Below, one piece after another: positions 35,864-45,709 of a stretch of DNA of 64,000 nucleotides. Source of the stretch: JAXDMK01 sp963790325 (GTDB lineage: Bacteria; Actinomycetota; Acidimicrobiia; Acidimicrobiales; AC-14); the NCBI GenBank assembly GCA_963790325.1, contig CAWBNY010000002.1, forward strand, positions 868,001 to 932,000, given 5' to 3'. The notes beneath the pieces were generated by a model that saw only the letters and a program-made list of their open reading frames with translations, was not told where the DNA came from and ran no database searches. Numbering within the stretch: the stretch's first letter is position 1; the number at the start of each line of letters is the position of its first letter. The position numbers and the translations under genes are program-made.

Positions 35864-36679
35864 ATGGAAGCCGCCATCCCGACGACGAGCCCGGTGCGCA
35901 TCGCACCTGAGACCTACCTCATCCCGAACCTGACACCAGCCGGACCCGGGACGTTCGTGCCGGTCAACTCGTTGCTCATCCGGGGCGAGGAGCCGATCAT
36001 CGTCGACACCGGGGCGCCCGTGCACCGCCCGCACTGGCTCGAGCAGGTCTTCTCCCTCGTCGAGCCGGGGGACGTGCGCTGGATCTTCCTCTCCCACGAC
36101 GACGGTGACCACACGGGGGGCCTGTACGCCGCCCTCGAGGCATGCCCCGCGGCCACGCTCGTCACGAACTTCTTCGCCTGGGAGCGTCTGGCGCTGGAGC
36201 GGCCTGGGATCCCCGTCGACCGGATGATCTGGCGGGGGCCCGACGAGGTCTTCGACGCCGGGGACCGCCGCCTGCGCCTCGTCGTCCCGCCGATCTTCGA
36301 CGGGCCCACGACGCGGGCCCTCTACGACCAGCGGACGGGCGTGCTGTGGGCGGTGGACTCCTTCGCGGCGTTGACCATCGGCGCGGTCCACGAGGTCGAG
36401 GACGTTCCCAAGGACCTCTACCACGAGAGCTTCCAACTGTTCAACAGCCTGATCTCGCCCTGGCACGAGTGGCTGGACCCTGTCGCCTACAACCGCCACG
36501 TCGACATGGTGGAGGCCCTGCGGCCGGAGGTGGTCGCCTCCGCCCACGGTCCGGTGCTGCGAGGTGGCGACATCCACGACGCCTTCGACCGCGTCCGGAT
36601 GCTGGCCGGCCAGCCGCGCATCGCGCCTCCCGGCCAGTCGCTGCTCGACGAGCTGCTCGCCGCCACCCTCGTCGCCTGA
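35864..36679 (+). CDS. MBL-fold metallo-hydrolase (flavodiiron-like oxygen-binding domain type)
   Basis: The ~271-residue protein has VNSLLIRGEEPIIVDTGAPV, the metal motif FLSHDDGDHTGG near residues 75-86, VLWAVDSFAAL and VASAHGPVLRGG. The H-x-x-x-D-H arrangement and the later Asp and His fit the beta-lactamase fold of the FprA/ODP type, without a flavodoxin domain. The ATG at 35864 has GGAG 8-9 bases upstream. It is divergent from the LuxR gene, which probably regulates it. The substrate is unknown. Confidence 0.85.
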   Translation: MEAAIPTTSPVRIAPETYLIPNLTPAGPGTFVPVNSLLIRGEEPIIVDTGAPVHRPHWLEQVFSLVEPGDVRWIFLSHDDGDHTGGLYAALEACPAATLVTNFFAWERLALERPGIPVDRMIWRGPDEVFDAGDRRLRLVVPPIFDGPTTRALYDQRTGVLWAVDSFAALTIGAVHEVEDVPKDLYHESFQLFNSLISPWHEWLDPVAYNRHVDMVEALRPEVVASAHGPVLRGGDIHDAFDRVRMLAGQPRIAPPGQSLLDELLAATLVA

Positions 36680-36802
36680 TTCGGACTGACTACCCGACGC
36701 TCGCTAGCAGCTGCTCACCAGACGGCGATCCAGCCCGCGTCCGGTGGTTTCCGGGCGCCATGCCAACTCACCCGTGCATCCGCTTCCAGAAGGGAACCCG
36801 CC

Positions 36803-39478
36803 ATGAACCCCTCCGCCCCGAGCCGCCCCGTCCTGCGCTGGGCGTCGATCGCCATCGCCCTGCTCGGCCTCGTGCTCGTTCTTCTCGGGCCCCGCCCGGC
36901 GAGCGCCCGGGAATGCGGGTGCACGGACGTCGGCCCCTACCAGGCACCGGCCCGCACCGCCCCTGCGGCGCAGGAGCTGTCGCCGAAGGGCGGCGCGTTC
37001 CGCCTGCAGGCATCCCAGTGGAACGAAGAGGTCACCCTCACCATCACCCGGACCTCGACCGGCACCACGGTGAAGAGCTTCTACATCCCCCTGACCCGGG
37101 CGGGGTGGGGCTTCAGCCCCGACGGCAACCGCTTCATGTACCGCTACGCGTTCCCGGAGCCGGTGCCGGGAAGTCCCCAGGTCGACGTGATCGTGCTCTA
37201 CGACCTGATCGGCAACCGCCAGCTGCACTCCATGGAGGCGGCCGCCGGCGCCACCGCCGCCTTCAGCCCCCACGGGCACTGGTACCTCCTGAACGTGCTC
37301 TACGGCGCGAACTGGTCCGGGATCACGGTGCTCGACGCCGCCACCGGTGAGCAGGCGCTGTACGAGGAGCTGATCTTCGAGGCCCCACCCGGCTCGCCGG
37401 GCGACAAGTTCGGCACCATCGGCCTCGGGTTCAGCTCCGACACCGGTGACCGCTCCTTCGTGTGGGCCTACCGCCAGATCGGCGGGACCATCCAGCTGGC
37501 GATGAAGAACCTGGAGACCCGCTCGACGGTGCTGAGCACCGCCGTGGGCGGCAGCGCCTTCTGGCGCTTCAGCCCCTGTGGCGACGCCCTGGGGTTTTCC
37601 AACCAGACGACCCAGACCGAGCTGACCGCGACCATCCACAAGACGGCGACCGCCGGGCTGCTGGGCACGCCCAGGACGTTCTCGCCCATTCCCGACCTCC
37701 TCACCTTCGACGCCACGCCCGAGAACCACCGGATCACCGTGGTCGAGGCGGGCACGGGACTGTCGACGACCATCGACGTCGCCCCCAACACGGCCGGCGG
37801 CGCGTGCGCCCCGGCGCCGGCCCTCAGCCAGGTCACGGTCGCCCCGACCAGCCTCATCGGCGGATCGGCGACGGCCAGCGGCACGGTGAAGCTGACGGCC
37901 GCAGCCACCGCGCCCTTCACGGTGTCCGTGTCGAGCAGCGACACGTCGGCCGCGACCGTGCCGGCGTCGCTCAGCGTGGCGGCCGGCTCGGACAAGGCGA
38001 CGTTCGCCATCACGAGCAAGGCCGTCGCCGTCCCGAAGAACGTGATCATCACGGTGGCGGCCGACGGGGTCTCCAAGTCGGCGACCCTCACCGTCAACCC
38101 GTCCCCGGACCCGGTCGTGGCGGCCGTCTCGGTGGACCCGGCGAGGCTGGACGGCGGCCAAACCGCGATCGGCACGGTCACTCTGGACCGCGCCGGCTCG
38201 TCGGGCGTCACCGTGACCCTTGCGAGCAGCGCCTCCGCGGCCGTCTCGGTGCCGGCCTCGGTGACCGTGCCGGGCGGCCGGACGAGCGCGTCGTTCGCCG
38301 TCGGCACGGCGGCGGTGCCGGTCGACTCGCGGGCCACCATCACGGCGACGTCGGCCGGGGTCTCCCGCACGGCCACGGTGACGGTGCTGACCGCCGACCG
38401 GACCTGTGCGCCGGGCTCGTCGGACCCGGCGGCCGAATCGCTGCGGACCCGGGCCTTCGCCGCCTTCGACGACCACGGCGCGAATGCCGACTGCACGATG
38501 CCCGTGAACTTCGAGAACGGGATCACCGTCGGGGCGGGCAGCACCGGCCTGCCGGTCGGCACGCCGGTGGAGCTCCAGATCACCCTTCGCTTCGACGGGT
38601 CGGTTCACACCAACCCCCCGATCTCGTCCACTTCCGGCGGGGCCCTGGCGGAGGGGACGAGCAACTACTGGATCGTCGACGACAGCGTCCCGCACGGCGG
38701 TGAGGGTCATCCCCAGATGGCGGAGTTCACCGCCGGCTACACGCTTCAGCAGTACGGGTTCGACCCGAGCCGCCCGAACGTCTTCTACGACTCGAAGTGG
38801 AGCTTGGCAACCAACGGAAGCGACCCCCAGGAGGCCTACCACCGGGACGAGTGGGCATCCGAGACGGCCACGTCCCTGGCCGGGGACACCGGCACCCTGA
38901 CCGCGACCTACCGGACCAGGGTCGGCGCCCACCTCGCCATCGGCGGCCGGGTGTCCACGGTGGCCAGCGCCTACGGCCCCGGCTCGGCGGCGGTGGCGGA
39001 CTTCTCGAACACCTTCAAGGCATCGACCACCGCAGCCCCCGGGTACGAGGGCCTGGCCCTCGTCTACGACGTGCGGGACGACCCGGTGAACCTGCCGCCG
39101 GCCTGTGCCGAGGGCAGCACCTCGACACCGGCCGGCATCGCGGTCTCCGCCAGCCTGGCGTGCACCGATCCGGAGGGGACCGCCCTCACGTACTCAGTGG
39201 TGGTGGGCCCCGGCCACGGCACCCTCTCGCCGATCGGACCCGACGGCGGCTTCACCTACACGCCGGCCGCCGGCTACCTCGGGCCGGACTCGTTCACGTT
39301 CACCGCCGGCGACGGTGCTCAGACCTCGGCCGTCGCCTCCTTCGCCATCACGGTGACAGGCGGTGGCTCCCCGACGGGCAAGGACGAGTGCAAGAGCGGC
39401 GGGTGGCAGCGGTTCGACAACCCCCGCTTCCGCAACCAGGGCGAGTGCGTGAGCTTCGTCGCCGCGGCCAAGGGCTGA
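36803..39478 (+). CDS. Large secreted surface protein with beta-propeller-like head and Ig-like repeats
   Basis: The 891-residue protein has a signal peptide (RWASIAIALLGLVLVLLG, then PASA). A ~300-residue region follows with repeated SPDGNRF / SPHGHWY / SPCGDALGF turns, as in WD40/TolB-like propellers. Two adjacent Ig-like repeats come next (QVTVAPTSLIGGSATASGTV and AVSVDPARLDGGQTAIGTV), then a beta-rich domain and a cadherin-like repeat (DGGFTYTPAAGYLGPDSFTF). It ends with ECKSGGWQRF and NQGECVSFV, a Cys-paired terminal motif seen on secreted actinobacterial proteins. No sortase motif or C-terminal membrane helix is visible. Function is probably adhesive or structural. Confidence 0.85.
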   Translation: MNPSAPSRPVLRWASIAIALLGLVLVLLGPRPASARECGCTDVGPYQAPARTAPAAQELSPKGGAFRLQASQWNEEVTLTITRTSTGTTVKSFYIPLTRAGWGFSPDGNRFMYRYAFPEPVPGSPQVDVIVLYDLIGNRQLHSMEAAAGATAAFSPHGHWYLLNVLYGANWSGITVLDAATGEQALYEELIFEAPPGSPGDKFGTIGLGFSSDTGDRSFVWAYRQIGGTIQLAMKNLETRSTVLSTAVGGSAFWRFSPCGDALGFSNQTTQTELTATIHKTATAGLLGTPRTFSPIPDLLTFDATPENHRITVVEAGTGLSTTIDVAPNTAGGACAPAPALSQVTVAPTSLIGGSATASGTVKLTAAATAPFTVSVSSSDTSAATVPASLSVAAGSDKATFAITSKAVAVPKNVIITVAADGVSKSATLTVNPSPDPVVAAVSVDPARLDGGQTAIGTVTLDRAGSSGVTVTLASSASAAVSVPASVTVPGGRTSASFAVGTAAVPVDSRATITATSAGVSRTATVTVLTADRTCAPGSSDPAAESLRTRAFAAFDDHGANADCTMPVNFENGITVGAGSTGLPVGTPVELQITLRFDGSVHTNPPISSTSGGALAEGTSNYWIVDDSVPHGGEGHPQMAEFTAGYTLQQYGFDPSRPNVFYDSKWSLATNGSDPQEAYHRDEWASETATSLAGDTGTLTATYRTRVGAHLAIGGRVSTVASAYGPGSAAVADFSNTFKASTTAAPGYEGLALVYDVRDDPVNLPPACAEGSTSTPAGIAVSASLACTDPEGTALTYSVVVGPGHGTLSPIGPDGGFTYTPAAGYLGPDSFTFTAGDGAQTSAVASFAITVTGGGSPTGKDECKSGGWQRFDNPRFRNQGECVSFVAAAKG

Positions 39479-39480
39479 GC

Positions 39481-39531
39481 TGCGCACGCCCATCGTCGTG
39501 CGCACCTCCTTCGCCTCAGCGAGGGCTGAGG
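39481..39531. terminator. Tandem hairpins between convergent genes
   Basis: Two stems follow the stop at 39478: TGCGCACG/CGTGCGCA (8 bp, 39481-39504) and CCTCAG/CTGAGG (6 bp, 39514-39531). They lie between the convergent surface-protein and coiled-coil genes and could terminate either; T-runs are absent. Confidence 0.5.
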
Positions 39532-39642
39532 TGTCGTGATCCGATCGAAGTGAGCCCGGGACCTGTGGAGCGACAACTCCGTGACCTCCTCGTGGCACCC
39601 TCGCCGACCTCCTGCCGACGCACCGACCCGACGGTCTCCGGC

Positions 39643-40677
39643 TCAGGGGCCGGGACGGGCCCTCGGGAAGGCGCGGTCGGCGGGCGGTCGGCCGGGCGGG
39701 CGGGGCGTGGTGGGTAGGACCGGCCGGACCGGCCGGTCGTCGGTGTTGGCGTCGGCGAGGGTCTCGATCACCTCCGCCACAGCCTCGGCCAGGACGGTTG
39801 TGGACTCGGTGAGCTCGTCGACCTTCTCGTCGAGGGCGGTGAGGCGGACGTCGGCCTGCGCCACCGACTCGGCCACGACCTCGATGATCGGTCGCATGTC
39901 CTCGGCCAGCGCCGCCCGGAAGGCCTTGCGGTTTCCGGCGTCGAGGCGGCCGAGCTCGGTCGACAGCGCCGACGTGGCGGCGGCCACGTCGGCCACCAAC
40001 TCCCGCAGGACGGCCACGTTCTCGTCGTTGGCGTCCTGCAACCCGTCGAATCGCTTGGCGAGGGCGACGGGCAGGTCGGCGCGGGCCACTCCGACCTCGG
40101 CTACCAGCTCCTTCATGGCGGTGAGGCCCTCGTCGTAGGTCTGGCGCATGGCCACCATGTCGCGCCGGACGCCTTCGAGGAGGGCGGCCACCGCGTCCCC
40201 GAGGGCCACCGACTCCTTCCGCATCGCCGTGCGGACGGCGGCGTCGATGGTGGCCCGGATCGAGTCGGTGTCGGGTCCGGCGCCGACCTTCGACGCAGAG
40301 ACGGGGTCGGCCGCCAGCGACTGCTCCCGGGCCAGGGCCCTGCGGAGCTCGACGATCTCGTCCCGGAGGGCCTCGATGGCGACCGCGGTGGCGATGTCGT
40401 CGGCGGCCTCGTCGCCGGCCTCGTCGCCGGCAGCCGGCTCAGGGGTGTTGGGGACGGACCGGAGGCGGATCGGCGCCGGAACCAGGTCGTCGGCCGGCGG
40501 CGCCGGAGTCTTGAGCAGCACCGGGTGCGGTCCCCGGGCCCAGACCTCGCCACACCCGTCGAAGCGGCCCTGGCAGACGACGCCGCACACGTCGCACGTG
40601 CAGGAATCCGAGCCCGCCCGCATCGGGTGATTGCAGCCCTCCGCGATCTGCGGGCCGAAGTCGTGGCACAGGCCCAT
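39643..40677 (-). CDS. Coiled-coil protein with N-terminal Cys/His-rich domain (paralogue B)
   Basis: The 344-residue protein starts MGLCHDFG with C4, C15, H17, C26, C28, C31, C35, C42 and ends the domain GCGEVW, matching the proteins at 3412 and 42671 position for position. A Pro-rich linker follows (~50-75), then long amphipathic helices (IEALRDEIVELRRALAREQS, GLQDANDENVAVLRELVADV, LTALDEKVDELTESTTVL) and a basic Pro-rich tail. No membrane segment is seen, so it should be cytosolic. A TACCAT box lies ten bases before the ATG. I do not recognise the family; a metal-binding head on a coiled-coil rod suggests a scaffold. Confidence 0.8.
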   Translation of the reverse strand: MGLCHDFGPQIAEGCNHPMRAGSDSCTCDVCGVVCQGRFDGCGEVWARGPHPVLLKTPAPPADDLVPAPIRLRSVPNTPEPAAGDEAGDEAADDIATAVAIEALRDEIVELRRALAREQSLAADPVSASKVGAGPDTDSIRATIDAAVRTAMRKESVALGDAVAALLEGVRRDMVAMRQTYDEGLTAMKELVAEVGVARADLPVALAKRFDGLQDANDENVAVLRELVADVAAATSALSTELGRLDAGNRKAFRAALAEDMRPIIEVVAESVAQADVRLTALDEKVDELTESTTVLAEAVAEVIETLADANTDDRPVRPVLPTTPRPPGRPPADRAFPRARPGP

Positions 40678-40751
40678 GGCCCCCCCGATGGTACCCCTGG
40701 GTCAAGCTTCGGGATCCTCGCCATCCCGGCCGCCGGCCGAGCCGGAGGCCC

Positions 40752-42671
<1,920 letters not shown>

Positions 42672-42676
42672 GTCAC

Positions 42677-42682
42677 ACGGTA
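42677..42682 (-). promoter_or_regulatory. Putative -10 box (TACCGT) of paralogue C
   Basis: On the minus strand TACCGT lies five bases before the GTG at 42671, again the leaderless spacing. This supports the start chosen from the paralogue alignment. Confidence 0.35.
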
Positions 42683-42765
42683 CCGCCCCCTCTCCCGCAT
42701 GACGAGGAGAGTCTGCGTCGAGCCCGCTTCCGCTCCTCCGGCACCGGCGCCGGCCGCCGGTCGGT

Positions 42766-42795
42766 TTGCGGTTTCCGGGGCGTGTCCCGTAGATT
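42766..42795 (+). promoter_or_regulatory. Putative promoter of the atp operon
   Basis: TTGCGG (42766-42771) and TAGATT (42790-42795) are 18 bases apart and lie just upstream of the first atp gene. Confidence 0.4.
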
Positions 42796-42828
42796 GCGCA
42801 TTGTTTCACAAGGGGATGTCAGTCGGTC

Positions 42829-43101
42829 TTGCAAGGGCGCGAACAAGGTGAACAAGGGGAGCTGTACCGGGGCTTCGGCGACAGCTTGTCGCGGTCGTTC
42901 GAGCTAGCCCTGACCCCTCCCATCGTCGGCGCCCTCGGCTACCTCCTCGACCGCATCCTCGGCATCGTCCCCGTCCTCACCATCTCCTTCTTCCTCATCG
43001 CCATGATCGGACTCATCGCCACCATGTGGTACGGCTACGACGCTCGGATGAAGGCCCACGAGGAGGCCGGACCGTGGGCGGCCAAGGACGGGCGGGCGTG
43101 A
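42829..43101 (+). CDS. AtpZ/AtpI-type small membrane protein of the ATP synthase operon
   Basis: The ~90-residue protein has a hydrophilic head (GELYRGFGDSLSRSFELAL) and two membrane helices (PPIVGALGYLLDRILG and VLTISFFLIAMIGLIATMWY), the pattern of the ATPase_gene1/AtpZ family that precedes atp operons and is thought to help Fo assembly. The start is uncertain: TTG at 42829 is the likeliest codon in frame. The stop overlaps the next GTG. Confidence 0.75.
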   Translation: MQGREQGEQGELYRGFGDSLSRSFELALTPPIVGALGYLLDRILGIVPVLTISFFLIAMIGLIATMWYGYDARMKAHEEAGPWAAKDGRA

Positions 43102-43547
43102 CCGGGACCCCCCTCCTCACCGCCGACCACGGCCCCTCGGTCGAGCCCCAGGTGGCGGTCGACATGGCCCGGCGGGTGCTCCCCGCGGTCCCGGTCCTGG
43201 TTCTCGTCTCCGGCCTGGTGTGGGGCCTCGACGGCGCCGCCTCGGCCGCCTTCGCCGTCGTGCTGGTGCTGGCCAACCTGGCCGCCTCGGCCTGGCTGCT
43301 GGCCACCGCCGCCCGCATCTCCCTCCCCCTGCTGATGGTCGCCGCCCTCGGTGGTTTCGTGGTCCGCCTGGCCCTCCTCACCGCCGCCGTCATCCTGGTC
43401 AAGGACCAGCCGTGGGTCGACCTGGTCGCCCTGTGCCTCACGCTCGTGGTCACCCACCTGGGCCTCCTCATCTGGGAGACCCGCCACATATCCGCATCCC
43501 TCGCGTATCCCGCGTTGAAGCCCAAGCCGACCGGAGGGGGACGATGA
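43098..43547 (+). CDS. atpI: ATP synthase subunit I-like membrane protein
   Basis: The ~149-residue protein starts at the GTG overlapping the previous stop. It has four predicted helices (VLPAVPVLVLVSGLVWGL, FAVVLVLANLAASAWLL, LLMVAALGGFVVRLALL, LVALCLTLVVTHLGLLIWE) and an AtpI-like position in the operon. It is coupled to atpB by ATGA at 43544. Confidence 0.75.
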   Translation: MTGTPLLTADHGPSVEPQVAVDMARRVLPAVPVLVLVSGLVWGLDGAASAAFAVVLVLANLAASAWLLATAARISLPLLMVAALGGFVVRLALLTAAVILVKDQPWVDLVALCLTLVVTHLGLLIWETRHISASLAYPALKPKPTGGGR

Positions 43548-44326
43548 CCTTGATCCTGGGGCTGCACTTCCCGCCCATCAAGGAGCTCGTCGAGTGGGAG
43601 GGCCTGTTCCTGAAGGGCACGCCCTTCGAGGTCAACAAGGTCGTCCTGCTCATGTGGGCAGGCGTGCTGATCGTGGGTGGGCTGTTCTGGGCCGCCGGGC
43701 GCAAGTCGGCCACCGGCAACCTCGTCCCCGCCGGCGTGCAGCACATCGCCGAGTCGGGCATCGAGTTCGTCCGCAAGGACATCATCCTGCAGACGATGGG
43801 CAACGACGGGATGCGCTTCGCCCCGTTCCTCACGACGATGTTCTTCTTCATCTTCGTGACCAACCTGTTCGAGGTCATCCCCGGCATCCAGTTCCCGGTG
43901 AACGCCCGCATGGCCCTGCCGATCTTCCTGGCCGTCGTGGTGTGGCTCATCTACAACATCATCGGGATCAAGAGCCAGGGTCCGATCGGCTACCTGAAGT
44001 CGGTCGTCATGCCCCCGGGCGTGCCCAAGGGCATCCTGCCCCTGGTGGCGCTCATCGAGTTCATCTCCACCTTCATCGTCCGGCCCTTCTCGCTGGCCGT
44101 CCGGCTCTTCGCCAACATGCTGGCCGGCCACCTGCTGCTGGTCACGTTCGCGGTGCTCTCGGCGGCCCTGTTCAGCAAGACGCTGCTGGCGATCATCCTC
44201 CCGCTGCCGTTCATCATGCTCATCCTGCTCACGGGCTTCGAGATCCTCGTCGCCGGGCTGCAGGCGTTCATCTTCACCATCCTCACCGCCGTCTACATCG
44301 GCGGGGCCATGCACCCAGAGCACTAG
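43544..44326 (+). CDS. atpB: F1Fo ATP synthase subunit a
   Basis: The 260-residue membrane protein has RFAPFLTTMFFFIFVTNLFE and, in the proton-channel helices, RPFSLAVRLFANMLAGHLLL with the essential Arg in LAVRLFANM, and AGLQAFIFTILTAVYIGGA at the C terminus. It forms the stator half-channels against the c-ring. The ATG overlaps the previous stop, with GGAGGGGG upstream. Confidence 0.95.
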   Translation: MTLILGLHFPPIKELVEWEGLFLKGTPFEVNKVVLLMWAGVLIVGGLFWAAGRKSATGNLVPAGVQHIAESGIEFVRKDIILQTMGNDGMRFAPFLTTMFFFIFVTNLFEVIPGIQFPVNARMALPIFLAVVVWLIYNIIGIKSQGPIGYLKSVVMPPGVPKGILPLVALIEFISTFIVRPFSLAVRLFANMLAGHLLLVTFAVLSAALFSKTLLAIILPLPFIMLILLTGFEILVAGLQAFIFTILTAVYIGGAMHPEH

Positions 44327-44336
44327 GAGGGCCCCC

Positions 44337-44603
44337 TTGCTCGACATCCTGACCATCGCCCAGACCGCACCGGACGAGTTCCTGTCCGGTCTGAGCGCCA
44401 TCGGCGCCGGTATCGGATACGGCGCCGCCGCCATCGGCCCCGGCATCGGCATCGGCATCGTGGTGGGCAACGCCATCACGGCCATGGCCCGCCAGCCCGA
44501 GGCCGCCGGCATGGTGCGAACCACCATGTTCCTCGGCATCGCCTTCACCGAAGCGCTGGCCCTCATCGGGTTCGTCGTCTTCATCCTCCTGAAGTTCGCG
44601 TAG
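44337..44603 (+). CDS. atpE: F1Fo ATP synthase subunit c
   Basis: The 88-residue two-helix hairpin begins at a TTG with GGAGGG before it. Helix 1 has GAGIGYGAAAIGPGIGIG, the polar loop has RQPEA, and helix 2 has GIAFTEALALIGFV with the ion-carrying Glu. No extra sodium-site pattern is evident, so a proton-driven ring is assumed. Confidence 0.95.
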   Translation: MLDILTIAQTAPDEFLSGLSAIGAGIGYGAAAIGPGIGIGIVVGNAITAMARQPEAAGMVRTTMFLGIAFTEALALIGFVVFILLKFA

Positions 44604-44615
44604 GCGGCGGCGACG

Positions 44616-45188
44616 ATGATGATCGCCACCATCCTCGCCTTCGCCCAGGAGGCGGGTGAGCACGCCGCCGAGGCGGAGGAGAAGGTCAACCCGATCCTCC
44701 CGGCCATGAACGAGGTCATCTGGGGGGCGCTGTCGTTCGCCGTCCTCCTGTTCTTCATGGTCAAGAAGGGGTTCCCCGCGGTCAAGAAGGGGATGGACGC
44801 CCGGGCGGAGAAGATCCGGGCCTCCCTCGCCGAGGCCGACAAGGCCAAGGACGAGGCCGACACCATCCTGGAGGAGTACCGGCGCAAGCTGGCCGACGCC
44901 CAGGGTGAGGCCGCCCGCATCATCGAGGCCGCCCGTCAGGACGCAGACCGGGTCGGCCAGCAGATGCGCAAGCAGGCCGAGGCCGACGCGGCCGAGATCC
45001 GGGAGCGGGGCCTGGCCGACATCACCGCCCAGGTCGAGCGGGTCAAGGCCAACCTCCGCACCGAGGTCGCCCGCCTGTCGATCGAGCTGGCCGAGAAGGT
45101 CGTCGAGCGCAACCTCGACCGGGACACCAACATGGCCCTGATCGAGTCGTTCATCGAGCAGGCATCCCGCCAGCCCGCGGGGTCATGA
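44616..45188 (+). CDS. atpF: F1Fo ATP synthase subunit b
   Basis: The 190-residue protein has an N-terminal membrane helix (VIWGALSFAVLLFFMVKKG) followed by a long charged helix (AEKIRASLAEADKAKDEADT to the C terminus) that forms the peripheral stalk. ATG at 44616 or 44619 can start. It overlaps atpH by ATGA. Confidence 0.95.
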   Translation: MMIATILAFAQEAGEHAAEAEEKVNPILPAMNEVIWGALSFAVLLFFMVKKGFPAVKKGMDARAEKIRASLAEADKAKDEADTILEEYRRKLADAQGEAARIIEAARQDADRVGQQMRKQAEADAAEIRERGLADITAQVERVKANLRTEVARLSIELAEKVVERNLDRDTNMALIESFIEQASRQPAGS

Positions 45189-45709
45189 CCAAGCGAATCG
45201 ACTCCTACGCCGCGGGGCTGTTCGCGCTGGCGTTGGCCGAGGAGGCGGTCGACACGGTGAGCGACGAGCTCCACCGGTTCTCCGTCCTCCTCGAAGGGTC
45301 GGAGACCCTCCGCGACGCCCTCGGCAACGCGTCCATGCCGGCCGACCGCCGGCAGGCGGCCATCGAGGAGCTGCTGGGCGGGCGGGCCTCCCGCCTCACC
45401 GTCCAGCTCGTCTCCCTGCTGGTCGGGGTGGGGCGGGTCAAGGACCTGCCCGAGATCGTCACCGCCCTGCTGGCCATGGTGGCGGCGGAGCGGCAGCGGG
45501 CGGTGGCCGAGGTCCGCTCCGCGGTGCCCCTCAACGAGGATCAGATCGCCCGCCTCACCACTGCCCTCGGGTCGATGCTGGGCCAGCCCGTCGACCTGCG
45601 GGCGATCGTCGACCCGTCGGTGATGGGCGGCATCGTCGCCCGGGTGGGCGACACCGTGATCGACGGCACCGTCCGCCACAAGCTCGAACTGCTGAAAGAG
45701 GCCATGTAG
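45185..45709 (+). CDS. atpH: F1Fo ATP synthase subunit delta
   Basis: The 174-residue OSCP/delta protein has YAAGLFALALAEEAVDTVSD at the N terminus and the typical C-terminal VDPSVMGGIVARVGDTVIDG. It joins the b stalk to F1. The stop is directly followed by the atpA ATG. Confidence 0.95.
   Translation: MTKRIDSYAAGLFALALAEEAVDTVSDELHRFSVLLEGSETLRDALGNASMPADRRQAAIEELLGGRASRLTVQLVSLLVGVGRVKDLPEIVTALLAMVAAERQRAVAEVRSAVPLNEDQIARLTTALGSMLGQPVDLRAIVDPSVMGGIVARVGDTVIDGTVRHKLELLKEAM

Noticed and set aside
36704..38932. 742-codon minus-strand frame opposite the surface protein
   Set aside because: Low-complexity Gly/Arg sequence; the plus strand has a signal peptide and domain repeats.
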